NCBI RefSeq assembly: GCF_943193045.1 | Contig: NZ_CALPCN010000003.1 | Span: 1-64,000, forward strand | Direction of reading: 5' to 3' | Source of the DNA: Pumilibacter muris | GTDB taxonomy: Bacteria; Bacillota; Clostridia; Christensenellales; Pumilibacteraceae | DNA length: 64,000 nt | Shown here: positions 43,201-50,543 of the stretch, piece after piece | Numbering within the stretch: the stretch's first letter is position 1 | Layout: the number at the start of each line of letters is the position of its first letter | Made by a program: the position numbers and the translations under genes | Notes under the pieces: generated by a model | What the model was told of the DNA's origin: nothing | What the model saw: the letters and a program-made list of their open reading frames with translations, nothing else | Database searches by the model: none

Positions 43201-43565
43201 ACTCCGATTTAGAAGAATTGGAAAAAATCTTATGGAATGACCTCGGCACAAAGAGTGATTACGCAAAGACAACGCACACTGAAAATCTTGCGGTGTTCGT
43301 CCGTAGCTTAGTTGGATTAAGCCAACAAGCCATCAATGAAAAATTCGGACAATACCTAAACGAAAATGTTCTTAATGCTCAGCAGCAAGAGTTTGTAAAA
43401 ACGATTATAAATTATGTGAATGAAAATGGCGATATAGAGGTTGATGATTTGCTTGAAACATCGCCGTTCGATGATCATGATATCTTGGAACTGTTTGGAG
43501 AAAAGATAAAAATACTGAATTTCATCGTAAATACAGTACACGGCGTAGTCCAAGCCGCAGCATAG
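40278..43565 (+). CDS. hsdR: Type I restriction-modification system, endonuclease/translocase subunit
   Basis: A 1095-residue HsdR. The N-terminus (about 1-130) is a DUF4145-like helical region (NFSFLNEFPQFAELATYCE, NAAHNN). The nuclease domain follows with GDGFCDYVLYG and VEAKK (about 227-250, PD-(D/E)XK). The superfamily 2 translocase has Walker A ATGTGKT (about 358), IIDEAHRS (about 452), GLTATPRD and the C-terminal helicase half ending QMIGRGTRLCPD. A long helical C-terminus would bind the M/S core. It translocates and cuts unmethylated DNA. The ATG at 40278 has AAGGAGG before it, ten codons inside the longest frame. Confidence 0.95.
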   Translation: MTNFSFLNEFPQFAELATYCEDAESFALSKPNLSAISARNAIEFVIKYIYKAKVGSLPVRASLFELIDSYEISNFINDDVIRDSLHFIRILGNNAAHNNKIKTTEAVLGLENLHFFVGEILVLLGVLSEYPAFDKSLIDKKTDAKPIEVETIEVHGDAEKVFKEGISKDSIFNAKRPAYMSEANTRKLLIDVYLREAGWEVCEQEDVCVPGKAGIEIKVSGMPNGTGDGFCDYVLYGRDGKPLAIVEAKKTSVSPEKGRHQVCLYGECMKAKYGYVPILYYTNGYSIKVIDGIYPDRELMAYHTIGELELLIQRRNRGKIVDLKISDEITNRPYQKMAITNICEHFNANNRRGLLVMATGTGKTRVAISLVDVLARNKWIKTVLFLADRTSLVKQAKKNFAKLLPHMSVCELSGSGEKDLNARLMFSTYQTMINCIDGDVKTFSTGRFDLIIIDEAHRSIFKKYSSIFAYYDSLLVGLTATPRDQVDANTYRIFGCESGVPNFSYDLGEAVREGYLVSYGEPLERTTTILERGIKYKELSEEEKAEYEETFGEDADEEILNSQIFRSVYNKPTCNRVLESLMRDGIKIENGDKLGKTIIFAYNHKHAQMIVECFNALYPNKPDFCRLIDNYETYADDLIVRFETDPDFQIAVSVDMLDTGIDVPAVLNLVFFKPVKSYIKFMQMIGRGTRLCPDIFGLNKDKTEFLIFDWCHNFEFFSVPEHRQQSGKAAVSITQRLFELRLDILKELQRFEYQAIPFDKAYYEKLKPMLFETVKSIRSNSSRISVRQAMVFLDKYSDENVWQCLSPVNIKEIKLHIAPLVEDTEKDNQYTKAFDSKMLNIELDFLVTSAIGRSSKDVAAVRLIAKYLLTKATIPQIMEKAQQLKDAASDQFWADPSIERIETLREEIRDLMKFLDDSEVITYLTTFTDEIVSLDGTAAGLFDIRTYREKVIDYLAEHSDKPVISKIKNLEQLTYSDLEELEKILWNDLGTKSDYAKTTHTENLAVFVRSLVGLSQQAINEKFGQYLNENVLNAQQQEFVKTIINYVNENGDIEVDDLLETSPFDDHDILELFGEKIKILNFIVNTVHGVVQAAA

Positions 43566-43575
43566 GTAGGTTCAA

Positions 43576-44568
43576 ATGAAAAAAGAAAAAATTTTAGCCG
43601 CACTTATTGCAGTATTTTCTATAATAAGCGTGGCAGTATTGATAATGAGCATAGTCGGATTAAATACCGACAACGATGTGATAATGCTCGTTGGTTTAGT
43701 CGCTTTTTGCGTGTTCCTTATTCCAGACGCAGTGGTAATCGTAAAGTACGCAAACTTAAAAGGACAGCAGAAAGAGCAGGCTCGAAACGAATATTTCAAA
43801 GAGAAGGGAATCGAGCCCGAAATTATTATAGGCACAAAAGACTATTTCTTTTTCATTGATAAGGCGAGAGGTGTTTTCGGAACGGATACCAACGGCGAAC
43901 TTTATAATGTGGCGGACATAGTATCCTATCGCAGGCTTTTTTCGACAATAGAAGGCACGACAAAGTATGATAAAATGTCCGTTCGGATTTTTATGAATGG
44001 GCAAGAAAAAGCATTGGTTATAGGGCCGAGCTATGTTCGTGCGGATTATGGCTCGTATGAGTATAATCTAAAATTGGCGAACGTGGACAAGATAATAAAT
44101 GTTCTTGATGAGGTAACGAATACACAATTAAACGATTACTTAAAAGCCAACGACCTATCTCCGACAGAACAATTCATATACGACGGATATGTTTTTGGCT
44201 ACGATGTCTCAAAGAGAATATTTTATACCCGAAGCGAATATGGATCGTTAGAAAAGCATTCGTTTGACGAGTTAGTGAATTATGACATTGTGCGTGACCA
44301 TACGACAGTGACTAAACTCGATATTGGCGATGCGATAATAGGAGCGTTGATATCGGGATCAATCGGTGCTGCAATATGGGGAAAGTCGAGTGCCGAGTAT
44401 TGCAGTGAACTGTCTATCCACATAGTATTAGACGGCGACGATATCGATTTTATTTTGGCGCAACGAGAGAGATTGCCGTTAAATTCTAACGAAGTGCAGG
44501 CAAAAGAACGGTTTATTGGAAATGTTGTAAAAGCACTTAAAACCATTGAAAATCGGCAAACCAAATAG
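43576..44568 (+). CDS. Two-helix membrane protein of unknown function
   Basis: A 330-residue protein with two N-terminal membrane helices (about 8-28 and 36-58). A soluble portion then seems to hold two similar beta-rich units: KDYFFFIDKARGVFG...YNVADIVSYRRL, and DGYVFGYDVSKRIFYTRSEYGSLEKHSFDELVNYDIV. A Gly/Ala stretch (IIGALISGSIGAAIWG) may insert in the membrane. The repeated pattern suggests PH-like domains, but no named family is certain. It starts 11 bases after hsdR and may be cotranscribed with it, though a restriction role is not implied. Confidence 0.55.
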   Translation: MKKEKILAALIAVFSIISVAVLIMSIVGLNTDNDVIMLVGLVAFCVFLIPDAVVIVKYANLKGQQKEQARNEYFKEKGIEPEIIIGTKDYFFFIDKARGVFGTDTNGELYNVADIVSYRRLFSTIEGTTKYDKMSVRIFMNGQEKALVIGPSYVRADYGSYEYNLKLANVDKIINVLDEVTNTQLNDYLKANDLSPTEQFIYDGYVFGYDVSKRIFYTRSEYGSLEKHSFDELVNYDIVRDHTTVTKLDIGDAIIGALISGSIGAAIWGKSSAEYCSELSIHIVLDGDDIDFILAQRERLPLNSNEVQAKERFIGNVVKALKTIENRQTK

Positions 44569-44581
44569 TTGGAGATACACT

Positions 44582-45274
44582 ATGGAACAAAACGAAGAAA
44601 TAAAACAGGATACTCAATATTTGTTTTATCGAGTAGCCGAGGACAGCACTCGGTGGGATAGAATGACCGGGGTCGAACTGAAGAAAAGGATAAAAACCCT
44701 TTTGGCGGACGATAAATCGTTTGAGAAAATGGTGGATGTCATTAGTTGCTTGCGATTAGCGCAAGTATTCTACCTGCGCACCAAAAACAAAAAAGAATGC
44801 GCCATTCCGTTCATTGTTACACCGCAAGGGGAAATGCTATTGCTTTTCACGGCCAAATCCCAAATCAAAAATGAACAATACAAACAATATGCGGTCGAAT
44901 CGACTACATATCCCGCGCTTATAAAGAGCCTTTCCGCCGCCATTAACAGCGTTATAATAAATCCCGATACCCAATTCTTACCGTTGTCGGTCGAGGCTGT
45001 CAATAGCATGATAGAGATGATGGATACGGTCGAAGATGATTTGGATAGTTCTATGAAAGAAGGATTCGACAAAGAAAGTCTTTCGCCACTTATGTTCGAA
45101 AGATTTTTGGGAAGGCGTGTTGAGTGTAAGACCTCAAACGAAACCTATATCGGCGACGCTTTTCGATATGATGTCGTGGACGGCAAGGCGTATTTGGAAG
45201 TAGACCGAGAAAATGTATCGAACGTCAAAATATTCTACGATGACGTTTTATCGATAAAGGACATAACCGAATAG
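44582..45274 (+). CDS. SseB-like N-terminal domain protein
   Basis: A 230-residue soluble protein. The segment AIPFIVTPQGEMLLLFTAKSQIKNEQYK (about 76-103) has the form of the SseB N-terminal domain (a P.t..G...P.FTs pattern), followed by INPDTQFLPLSVEAVNSMIEMM. The role of this domain in Firmicutes is unclear; it is found in proteins near secretion and toxin genes. The last 60 residues are not recognised. The start is the ATG at 44582 with TTGGAG upstream. It follows the two-helix membrane protein by 13 bases. Confidence 0.5.
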   Translation: MEQNEEIKQDTQYLFYRVAEDSTRWDRMTGVELKKRIKTLLADDKSFEKMVDVISCLRLAQVFYLRTKNKKECAIPFIVTPQGEMLLLFTAKSQIKNEQYKQYAVESTTYPALIKSLSAAINSVIINPDTQFLPLSVEAVNSMIEMMDTVEDDLDSSMKEGFDKESLSPLMFERFLGRRVECKTSNETYIGDAFRYDVVDGKAYLEVDRENVSNVKIFYDDVLSIKDITE

Positions 45275-45324
45275 AGAAGCTATTCTCTAAAATAAACAGT
45301 AATTTAACATGGAGAACGAGAAAT

Positions 45325-45408
45325 ATGGAATATGTTAAACTTACACTTGAAAATTTGCAAGTACAGCATACTTGTTACACTATCTCAAATAGACAGGTAG
45401 TATTATGA
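45325..45408 (+). pseudogene. N-terminal remnant of a GNAT acetyltransferase
   Basis: A 27-codon frame beginning MEYVKLTLENLQVQHTCYTIS. This closely resembles the fixed N-terminus of a GNAT subfamily whose members start ...LT.ENLEKEHICCAIS and run past 200 residues. The similarity ends after the IS(N), and the frame stops four bases into the next gene (ATGA). It looks like a stump left when the DUF3592 gene was brought in. GAGAACGAG precedes it. The call rests on a short match. Confidence 0.4.
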
Positions 45409-46211
45409 GCGAACACAAATACCCTCGTATCGAAGCGGCAACGGCGAACGAAGATCTCAAAAAAAAGGACGATAAAAAGACGTCGATTATTTTTCTCTCG
45501 ATAGCGCTTGCTCTCTTTCTTGCGTGCGTCGGCTTTTTGGTGTGGAATATAGTCAGAATGCGCAAAGTCGATACCGACTATGTAAAAGTTCTGGGCAAAG
45601 TGGTCGACGTGGAAACAATGGGCACCTCGTCGTCGGCATCCAGCGGGCGCTCGTATTTTTTGGTGATTTCTTATACGTTCGACGGGCAGGAATACAAGTT
45701 TATCGACCGAGAGGGCTATAAGTGGCATGATGAAGCGTATGACTGTGTCGGGAAATACGCGGATATACTCGTCGATCCGCAAAACCCCGCCCATGCGGAA
45801 AGGCCGACATCTTCGGGCTTTATTTCAACCTTTTGCGCTTGCTGCTTCGCCTTTTTCTGCATTATATATGCGGCGGGAATGAACATCTTCTTGGCGCGCA
45901 AGGGAAGTTCTTTTACAAAGAGATTTCTTTTTATATGGGGAGCGGAAATTTTGCTCGGCGTAACGATTGTGCTATTGTTTTGGACGGGAATGCCCCATGC
46001 CAGATTCGGAGAAGTTTTTGCTCGCAACAGCGGGGCGATAGGCGTAACGGTCGTATGCGGATTGCCTCTTTTGGCGACTTTGGTAGACGGCATCATCACG
46101 CTTAAACTGCGCCCTTACAAATCGAATCACCGCGTATATCGTATCTCGAAGCGCACCTTAAAGCGCGAAATCGCAGATAGAGTACGGGACCATGAAAACC
46201 GCCGAAGTTGA
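45405..46211 (+). CDS. DUF3592-like multi-helix membrane protein
   Basis: A 268-residue protein. A charged N-terminus and helix (about 26-48) are followed by a DUF3592-type domain (VLGKVVDVETMG, YFLVISYTFDGQEYKF, KYADILVDPQNPAHAE, about 62-130). Three more helices follow (about 140-158, 172-192, 205-226), ending with a basic tail. It is longer than the backbone DUF3592 protein at 17270. Function is unknown. A strong terminator follows and ends the island's rightward transcription. Confidence 0.65.
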   Translation: MSEHKYPRIEAATANEDLKKKDDKKTSIIFLSIALALFLACVGFLVWNIVRMRKVDTDYVKVLGKVVDVETMGTSSSASSGRSYFLVISYTFDGQEYKFIDREGYKWHDEAYDCVGKYADILVDPQNPAHAERPTSSGFISTFCACCFAFFCIIYAAGMNIFLARKGSSFTKRFLFIWGAEILLGVTIVLLFWTGMPHARFGEVFARNSGAIGVTVVCGLPLLATLVDGIITLKLRPYKSNHRVYRISKRTLKREIADRVRDHENRRS

Positions 46212-46272
46212 TCGGCAACACTTGAATAATTGTCAAAAGAGCTATAAAATTCAATTTATCACTCTAAATAAT

Positions 46273-46319
46273 AATAGCCCACTATTTCGCACTTGCGGAT
46301 ATAGTGGGCTATTTTTTTG
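46273..46319 (+). terminator. Strong terminator closing the defence island
   Basis: AATAGCCCACTAT (46273-46285) pairs with ATAGTGGGCTATT (46301-46313), followed by seven T residues. It separates the rightward island genes from two leftward genes. Confidence 0.88.
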
Positions 46320-46342
46320 AACGGTATAAACTGTAAGGCTTA

Positions 46343-46567
46343 TTATTTCTTTTTTAGCTCTCTCGGCAATATATCATCGCACGGTACTCCGTTGCGTTCT
46401 TCTAAAATGTCTTGATGTCCCTTTTTGCATGATTTCTTTTTGCCGTCGTAATGTTGGCAAAGACCGCTTCCGATATGTTCCCGCACCAGCCGTTGCCAAG
46501 TTCGGGCTTTGCCTTCCGGGTCAAAATCTTCGGTAAGTTTGTTGATTTTTCTTTTAAAACTGCTCAT
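46343..46567 (-). CDS. Small basic protein of unknown function
   Basis: A 74-residue Lys/Arg-rich soluble protein (SSFKRKINKLTEDFDPEG, ARTWQRLVREHIG, DGKKKSCKKGHQDILEE). I recognise no domain; one Cys pair is present but is not a zinc finger. The second of two in-frame ATGs is chosen because GGAGGA directly touches the first. It follows the leftward Ada-like gene by 13 bases and should share its promoter. Confidence 0.5.
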   Translation of the reverse strand: MSSFKRKINKLTEDFDPEGKARTWQRLVREHIGSGLCQHYDGKKKSCKKGHQDILEERNGVPCDDILPRELKKK

Positions 46568-46580
46568 TGGCATTCCTCCG

Positions 46581-47291
46581 CTAAAGATTGTTTCTTTTCT
46601 TCAAATTGAAATCTTCCATAAGACCAGACTCAAAAACGTCGGGGCATATAAAATCCTTTGAGTCGTGATCGAACTGCACCGTAAAATATTTGCCGTCTAT
46701 TTTTTTAATCACTCCCAAACCAAATACTTTATGCTTTACCGCATCGCCGACGCGGATAGAAATTTTTGGCGGCGGCGGTGTTATAGGCTCGACGGCTGTC
46801 GTATTGCTCGGAGGAGGGGAGCGATACGATGAATTTTGAGTAACGGATTTATATCCTTTATTCTCGATATGGTCGGCAACTAAAAAATAAATAAACAGAT
46901 ACGCCAACGGTGTGCATAGAACGGAAAGGCCGATTGCTCCCCAAATATTCTTGGCAGTGCTGTCAACCTCGATTTTTTTCGTATAGGTAACCGAGATTGT
47001 GCCGCTCGACCTGCCGCCGCAACGACTGCAAGCGGTATAGCCTTTGCTTATGGCTTCGTGCTTTCCCATAGCGTGTTGAGATTTTGCCAAGTAAGAGCAG
47101 CCCGCGCTGTGATAGCGGTCTCCGTAGGTAGTCACATAAACGCGCGGCTCGGTCGCCGTGACGGTTTCGGTTTTATAGGACGGGGTGCTATTGGCGTTTA
47201 TTATGAAATACCATAAGAACGCCATCGGTATGCAAATAAGGATGACGATTATGGTGTGTTTTATAAACTTTTGCTTGTCGGCTTTATCCAT
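46581..47291 (-). CDS. Membrane protein with Cys motif and Tudor-like C-terminus
   Basis: A 236-residue protein with an N-terminal membrane anchor (about 11-29). It has a short extracytoplasmic metal-site-like block, RYHSAGCSYL...YTACSRCGG, of the kind found at the ends of nucleases and in Ada-like zinc sites. A second membrane helix follows (about 108-130), then a Pro-rich linker and GDAVKHKVFGLGVIKKIDGKYFTVQFD, which resembles the Tudor-like tail of UvrD/PcrA helicases. The combination is unusual. The ATG at 47291 is preferred over one 12 bases earlier because GAGGTG then fits as the ribosome site. It is divergent from the XRE regulator. Confidence 0.5.
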   Translation of the reverse strand: MDKADKQKFIKHTIIVILICIPMAFLWYFIINANSTPSYKTETVTATEPRVYVTTYGDRYHSAGCSYLAKSQHAMGKHEAISKGYTACSRCGGRSSGTISVTYTKKIEVDSTAKNIWGAIGLSVLCTPLAYLFIYFLVADHIENKGYKSVTQNSSYRSPPPSNTTAVEPITPPPPKISIRVGDAVKHKVFGLGVIKKIDGKYFTVQFDHDSKDFICPDVFESGLMEDFNLKKRNNL

Positions 47292-47307
47292 TAAACACCT
47301 CATAATT

Positions 47308-47336
47308 ATTATACCGTAAAAGAGCGAAATGTCCAA
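47308..47336 (-). promoter_or_regulatory. Leftward promoter
   Basis: On the minus strand, TTGGAC (47331-47336), 17-bp spacer, TATAAT (47308-47313). The transcript would start near 47301. Confidence 0.7.
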
Positions 47337-47338
47337 CT

Positions 47339-47356
47339 AATCAGCGGTGGCTGATT
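47339..47356. promoter_or_regulatory. Palindromic operator between divergent genes
   Basis: AATCAGC (47339-47345), GGTG, GCTGATT (47350-47356). It abuts the -35 box of the leftward promoter, and a half-site-like CTGATTA recurs at about 47398-47404 close to the XRE start. It is likely the binding site of the XRE protein, controlling both directions. Confidence 0.6.
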
Positions 47357-47419
47357 ATAGAAATTTGAAAAAGATTTATAATATTAATAAGCCGTGACTG
47401 ATTAAGGAGGGCGATAAAA

Positions 47420-47659
47420 ATGACATTCAACGAAGCCCTCGCTACGAGGATAAACGAATTGCTGAAAGAAAAGGATATGACGCAATATCGTTTGGCAATG
47501 AATAGCGGAGTCGTTGCTCAAAGCATAGACAACATACGACGTCAGCGAAATAAGACGAACGCCGTAAATATCGTGTTTCAAATTGCGCAGGGATTCGGAA
47601 TGACGCTGAAGGAGTTTTTCGACAGTCCGCTGTTTGACATCGAAAATATAACCGATTGA
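47420..47659 (+). CDS. XRE-family helix-turn-helix regulator
   Basis: A 79-residue Cro/CI-type DNA-binding protein. It consists of one helix-turn-helix domain (ATRINELLKEKDMTQYRLAMNSGVVAQSIDNIRR, about 7-41) with a short helical end (IAQGFGMTLKEFFDSP). Such minimal regulators often repress their own divergent promoter region. AAGGAGGG is a strong ribosome site. A perfect palindrome lies 64 bases upstream, and a terminator immediately follows, so it is a single-gene transcript. Confidence 0.8.
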   Translation: MTFNEALATRINELLKEKDMTQYRLAMNSGVVAQSIDNIRRQRNKTNAVNIVFQIAQGFGMTLKEFFDSPLFDIENITD

Positions 47660-47661
47660 TT

Positions 47662-47686
47662 GACCGCCAATAAAGCGGTCTTTTTT
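47662..47686 (+). terminator. Terminator of the XRE gene
   Basis: GACCGC (47662-47667) pairs with GCGGTC (47675-47680), followed by six T residues. Confidence 0.8.
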
Positions 47687-47738
47687 AATTTCGGATAAAA
47701 AATATTTATGACTGTAACGAAACTAACACATCCGAGCA

Positions 47739-47767
47739 TTGACAAATAGAAAATAAAGTAGTACACT
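47739..47767 (+). promoter_or_regulatory. Promoter of the LexA-like/PolY/YolD cassette
   Basis: TTGACA (47739-47744), 17-bp spacer, TACACT (47762-47767). The frame start at 47768 therefore lies at the transcript start and is not the true start codon. Confidence 0.75.
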
Positions 47768-47771
47768 ATGC

Positions 47772-47798
47772 CTATCCGTTCCAAAGTGGTGCGGATAG
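47772..47798. promoter_or_regulatory. Inverted repeat at the cassette's transcription start
   Basis: CTATCCG (47772-47778) and CGGATAG (47792-47798) are perfect seven-base arms thirteen bases apart, centred just after the expected transcript start. It is a candidate operator for the LexA-like repressor; it does not match the usual Firmicute SOS box. Confidence 0.5.
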
Positions 47799-47818
47799 AA
47801 TACGGCGGAGGTTTTTCG

Positions 47819-48418
47819 ATGCGCACGAAGAACGAAGCATTAATGCAGGAAATAGTGGAGGAAGTTGACGAGTTCTATTCTTTAAGGGGTAGAACGCCGA
47901 CGACACGCGAACTCGCGGATATGTTGGGGATAAGTCATACAACGGTCATACGGTATTTGCAAGATATGGACGCTCGTAAAATGCTCGATTATGACAACGG
48001 CAAGATTGTGACCGAGAAGATAAGCAAGTCGCAGGACGGAACGGTAAGCGTTCCGCTGGTGGGCAGCATATCTTGCGGACAGCCGCTATTGTCGGAAGAG
48101 AGCGTGGAGAGTTACATACGCATTCCGACGGAGTGGCTCGGATCGGGCGAATATTTCTTATTGCGAGCAAACGGCGATTCGATGGTGGACGCAGGGATTG
48201 ACGATGAAGACATCGTTATAATCCGCAAGACCAGTGAAGCCGAGGACGGAGATATCGTGGTCGCGCTCGTGGATAACGAAAACACACTCAAACGGCTATA
48301 CCGCGATGAGAAAAAGCGTAAGATCGTATTGCATCCCGAAAATCCCGACTACGATGATATTGTCGTCGACTACTGCGAGATACAAGGAGTAGCAGTTAAA
48401 GTATTAAAAGACCTGTGA
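47819..48418 (+). CDS. LexA-like self-cleaving repressor
   Basis: A 199-residue LexA/S24-family repressor. A winged helix covers about 8-65 (RGRTPTTRELADMLGISHTTVIRYLQDM). A self-cleavage Cys-Gly pair follows (ISCGQPL, about 84), then the serine block ANGDSMVDAGI (about 115-125) and the lysine block VALVDNENTLKRLY (about 145-158). After DNA damage RecA would trigger cleavage and free the promoter. It leads a cassette with a Y-family polymerase and YolD, so it likely controls them. The ATG at 47819 has GGCGGAGG before it. Confidence 0.88.
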   Translation: MRTKNEALMQEIVEEVDEFYSLRGRTPTTRELADMLGISHTTVIRYLQDMDARKMLDYDNGKIVTEKISKSQDGTVSVPLVGSISCGQPLLSEESVESYIRIPTEWLGSGEYFLLRANGDSMVDAGIDDEDIVIIRKTSEAEDGDIVVALVDNENTLKRLYRDEKKRKIVLHPENPDYDDIVVDYCEIQGVAVKVLKDL

Positions 48419-48424
48419 GGAGAT

Positions 48425-49702
48425 ATGGCAATCAAACAGCAGACATACTATTGCATCGATATGAAGACGTTTTACGCTTCGGTCGAATGCGCGGAGCGAG
48501 GGTTGAATCCTTTTGAAACCAACCTCGTCGTTGCCGATGTGTCGCGCGGATCGAACGCGCTGTGTCTTGCTGTGTCTCCGAAACTGAAAGCGCAAGGTGT
48601 TCGCAATCGATGTAGGCTTTCCGAAATACCGCGAGGAATCAAGTACATCATTGCGCCGCCGCAAATGCAATTATACATTGACTATGCCGCCGACATTTAC
48701 GACATATACCTCGATTACATTTCGCCAGACGATATTCACGTTTACTCGATAGACGAGTCATTCATCGACGCGACTCCGTATTTGAACGTGTACCACACGG
48801 ACTATATGAGTTTTGCGAAATTTCTCGTGCAAGAGATCGCGCGGCGAAAGCACATCCCGGCAACGGCGGGCATCGGCACAAATCTCTATCTTGCCAAAAT
48901 TGCGTTAGACATTACCGCCAAGAAAAACAAATCGCATATCGGCTATCTCGATGAAAAGACATACTGCGATACGTTATGGCGACATAGGCCTATAAACGAT
49001 TTTTGGCAAGTGGCAGACGGCACGGCAAACCGACTCGCAAGGTACGCCATCTACGATATGTACGGAGTGGCGCACAGTCCGATTGACTTATTGTACAAAG
49101 AATTCGGCGTCAATGCCGAATTACTCATCGACCATGCTTGGGGAAGAGAGTCGTGTACCATAGCCGACATCAAGGCGTATAAGAGCAAATCGCATTCCGT
49201 GTCATTCTCGCAAATACTCCCCAGAGATTACTCGTTCGACGAAGCGCGAATCGTGATGACCGAGATGGTGCAGCACGGCGCATACGAACTAATGAAAAGG
49301 CACGTCGTATCGAGCAGAGTAGGAATCTATGTAGGATATTCCAAAAGCGAAATACCGTCGGTACACGCGGCGGCGCGATTGGGATTGGTCACGGCATTGA
49401 ATTCCAAGTTCGCTCCGCTCGTCAAAGATTTGTACGACAAAAATGCAAGTCGGACCGTTCCTATACGGCGGCTCGGAATCGACTTTGAAGACGTGGTGGA
49501 CGAGTCATACGAGAGTTACGACTTATTCACGGATATCAACGAAGTGGAGCGAGAAAAAAGTAGAGAGCGAACGGTGCTTGCGCTGAAAGAAAAGTTCGGG
49601 AAGAACTCCATACTCGTCGGAACGAACTACTTGGATTGTGCAACGCAGCGCGAGCGGAATACGTTTATAGGAGGGCATAGAGCAGGCAATGACACAAAGT
49701 GA
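48425..49702 (+). CDS. Y-family DNA polymerase (UmuC/DinB type)
   Basis: A 425-residue translesion polymerase. The palm carries YYCIDMKTFYASVECAERGL (first catalytic aspartate) and VYSIDESFIDATPYL (DE pair, about 118). A thumb region follows (PATAGIGTNLYLAKIALDITAKKN), and then a little-finger domain to about residue 370. It copies damaged templates at the cost of mutation. The form matches the mobile UvrX/UmuC group found on Firmicute phages and plasmids. It starts six bases after the LexA-like gene and overlaps YolD by 14 bases. Confidence 0.92.
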   Translation: MAIKQQTYYCIDMKTFYASVECAERGLNPFETNLVVADVSRGSNALCLAVSPKLKAQGVRNRCRLSEIPRGIKYIIAPPQMQLYIDYAADIYDIYLDYISPDDIHVYSIDESFIDATPYLNVYHTDYMSFAKFLVQEIARRKHIPATAGIGTNLYLAKIALDITAKKNKSHIGYLDEKTYCDTLWRHRPINDFWQVADGTANRLARYAIYDMYGVAHSPIDLLYKEFGVNAELLIDHAWGRESCTIADIKAYKSKSHSVSFSQILPRDYSFDEARIVMTEMVQHGAYELMKRHVVSSRVGIYVGYSKSEIPSVHAAARLGLVTALNSKFAPLVKDLYDKNASRTVPIRRLGIDFEDVVDESYESYDLFTDINEVEREKSRERTVLALKEKFGKNSILVGTNYLDCATQRERNTFIGGHRAGNDTK

Positions 49703-50006
49703 ACGAGCAAAACAATTTATGCCTTTCGATGCGATGAAAGGACTCAAAGAAGCGTTACGCGAGAGAGAGGAAAGGCACTTGCGCGAAGAAAAGCGCGAGC
49801 TCTCGGAGGATGCGGCGGAAAGGCTGTCGGCACAAATCAATCGCGTAACGAAAGGTGCGGAGATAAAAGTACGATACTACAAGGCATACCACGAAATTGA
49901 ATTGCAAGGCAAAGTGACGAATATCGACGTGGTGTACAGATACTTGGTTATTGGCGAAGAAAGGATATATTTCGACGACCTATACAAATTGACGATACTA
50001 AATTAG
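49689..50006 (+). CDS. YolD-like protein
   Basis: A 105-residue YolD-family protein (ERAKQFMPFDAMKGLKEALREREER at the N-terminus, IKVRYYKAYHEIELQGKVTNID later). YolD proteins are partners of Y-family polymerases in Firmicute mobile elements and probably act in the same SOS response. The 14-base overlap with the polymerase gene ensures coexpression. Confidence 0.85.
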   Translation: MTQSERAKQFMPFDAMKGLKEALREREERHLREEKRELSEDAAERLSAQINRVTKGAEIKVRYYKAYHEIELQGKVTNIDVVYRYLVIGEERIYFDDLYKLTILN

Positions 50007-50017
50007 GAGAGGAAAAA

Positions 50018-50206
50018 ATGCGATACTATGATGTAAAATGTCCGCATTGCGGCACGATAAACAAACATTTATATCTCGAAGAAACGAACGGATGGATGAT
50101 ATGCCAGAATTGCGGCAAAGACTATAAGGCCGCGGACTTTGCGAAAGTCACGAAAATCCCGGTTTATACGGGAGAACAACTCGCCAGAATGGGCGCAAAA
50201 TATTAG
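50018..50206 (+). CDS. Small zinc-ribbon protein
   Basis: A 62-residue protein with two CxxC pairs, CPHC (about 8-11) and CQNC (about 29-32), forming a single zinc ribbon, and a short tail (YTGEQLARMGAKY). It is the fourth gene of the LexA-like cassette, 11 bases after yolD, with GGAGAGG upstream. The function is unknown. Confidence 0.6.
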   Translation: MRYYDVKCPHCGTINKHLYLEETNGWMICQNCGKDYKAADFAKVTKIPVYTGEQLARMGAKY

Positions 50207-50348
50207 CGAATGCGACTTGCCCCGGTCGCTGACGATTTAATATTCGGATACGAAAGAGTCCATCTTCGGCGTCGGAATTCCCGACCGCGCCAATGAAGTA
50301 GCGATAAATCAAAACTTTTGTATCTTGGGAAAACGGAGGTTATGTTGC

Positions 50349-50543
50349 ATGAATCCAATTACACAACAGCCCGAATTCCGATACTGTCGGAATTGCGGGC
50401 AAAAGATTGTCGGCTTTCGAAATGCGGAAGGCTTACTTAAGTTACAGTGTCCGCGATGTAAAGCGTGTTCGGTCAGTAAGGTAATAACACGCCGACACGA
50501 AGAAGTACAAGAATATGCACCGAAAGGGCAAGGGATAATTTAA
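50349..50543 (+). CDS. Com-like zinc-ribbon protein
   Basis: A 64-residue protein with YCRNCGQKIVG (about 13-23) and LQCPRCKACS (about 34-43), a two-CxxC finger resembling Mu Com-type translational regulators of phage DNA-modification genes. GGAGG lies nine bases before the ATG. Phages in which Com occurs usually encode a modification enzyme; here DNA methylases lie 10 kb downstream. The link is inference. Confidence 0.5.
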   Translation: MNPITQQPEFRYCRNCGQKIVGFRNAEGLLKLQCPRCKACSVSKVITRRHEEVQEYAPKGQGII

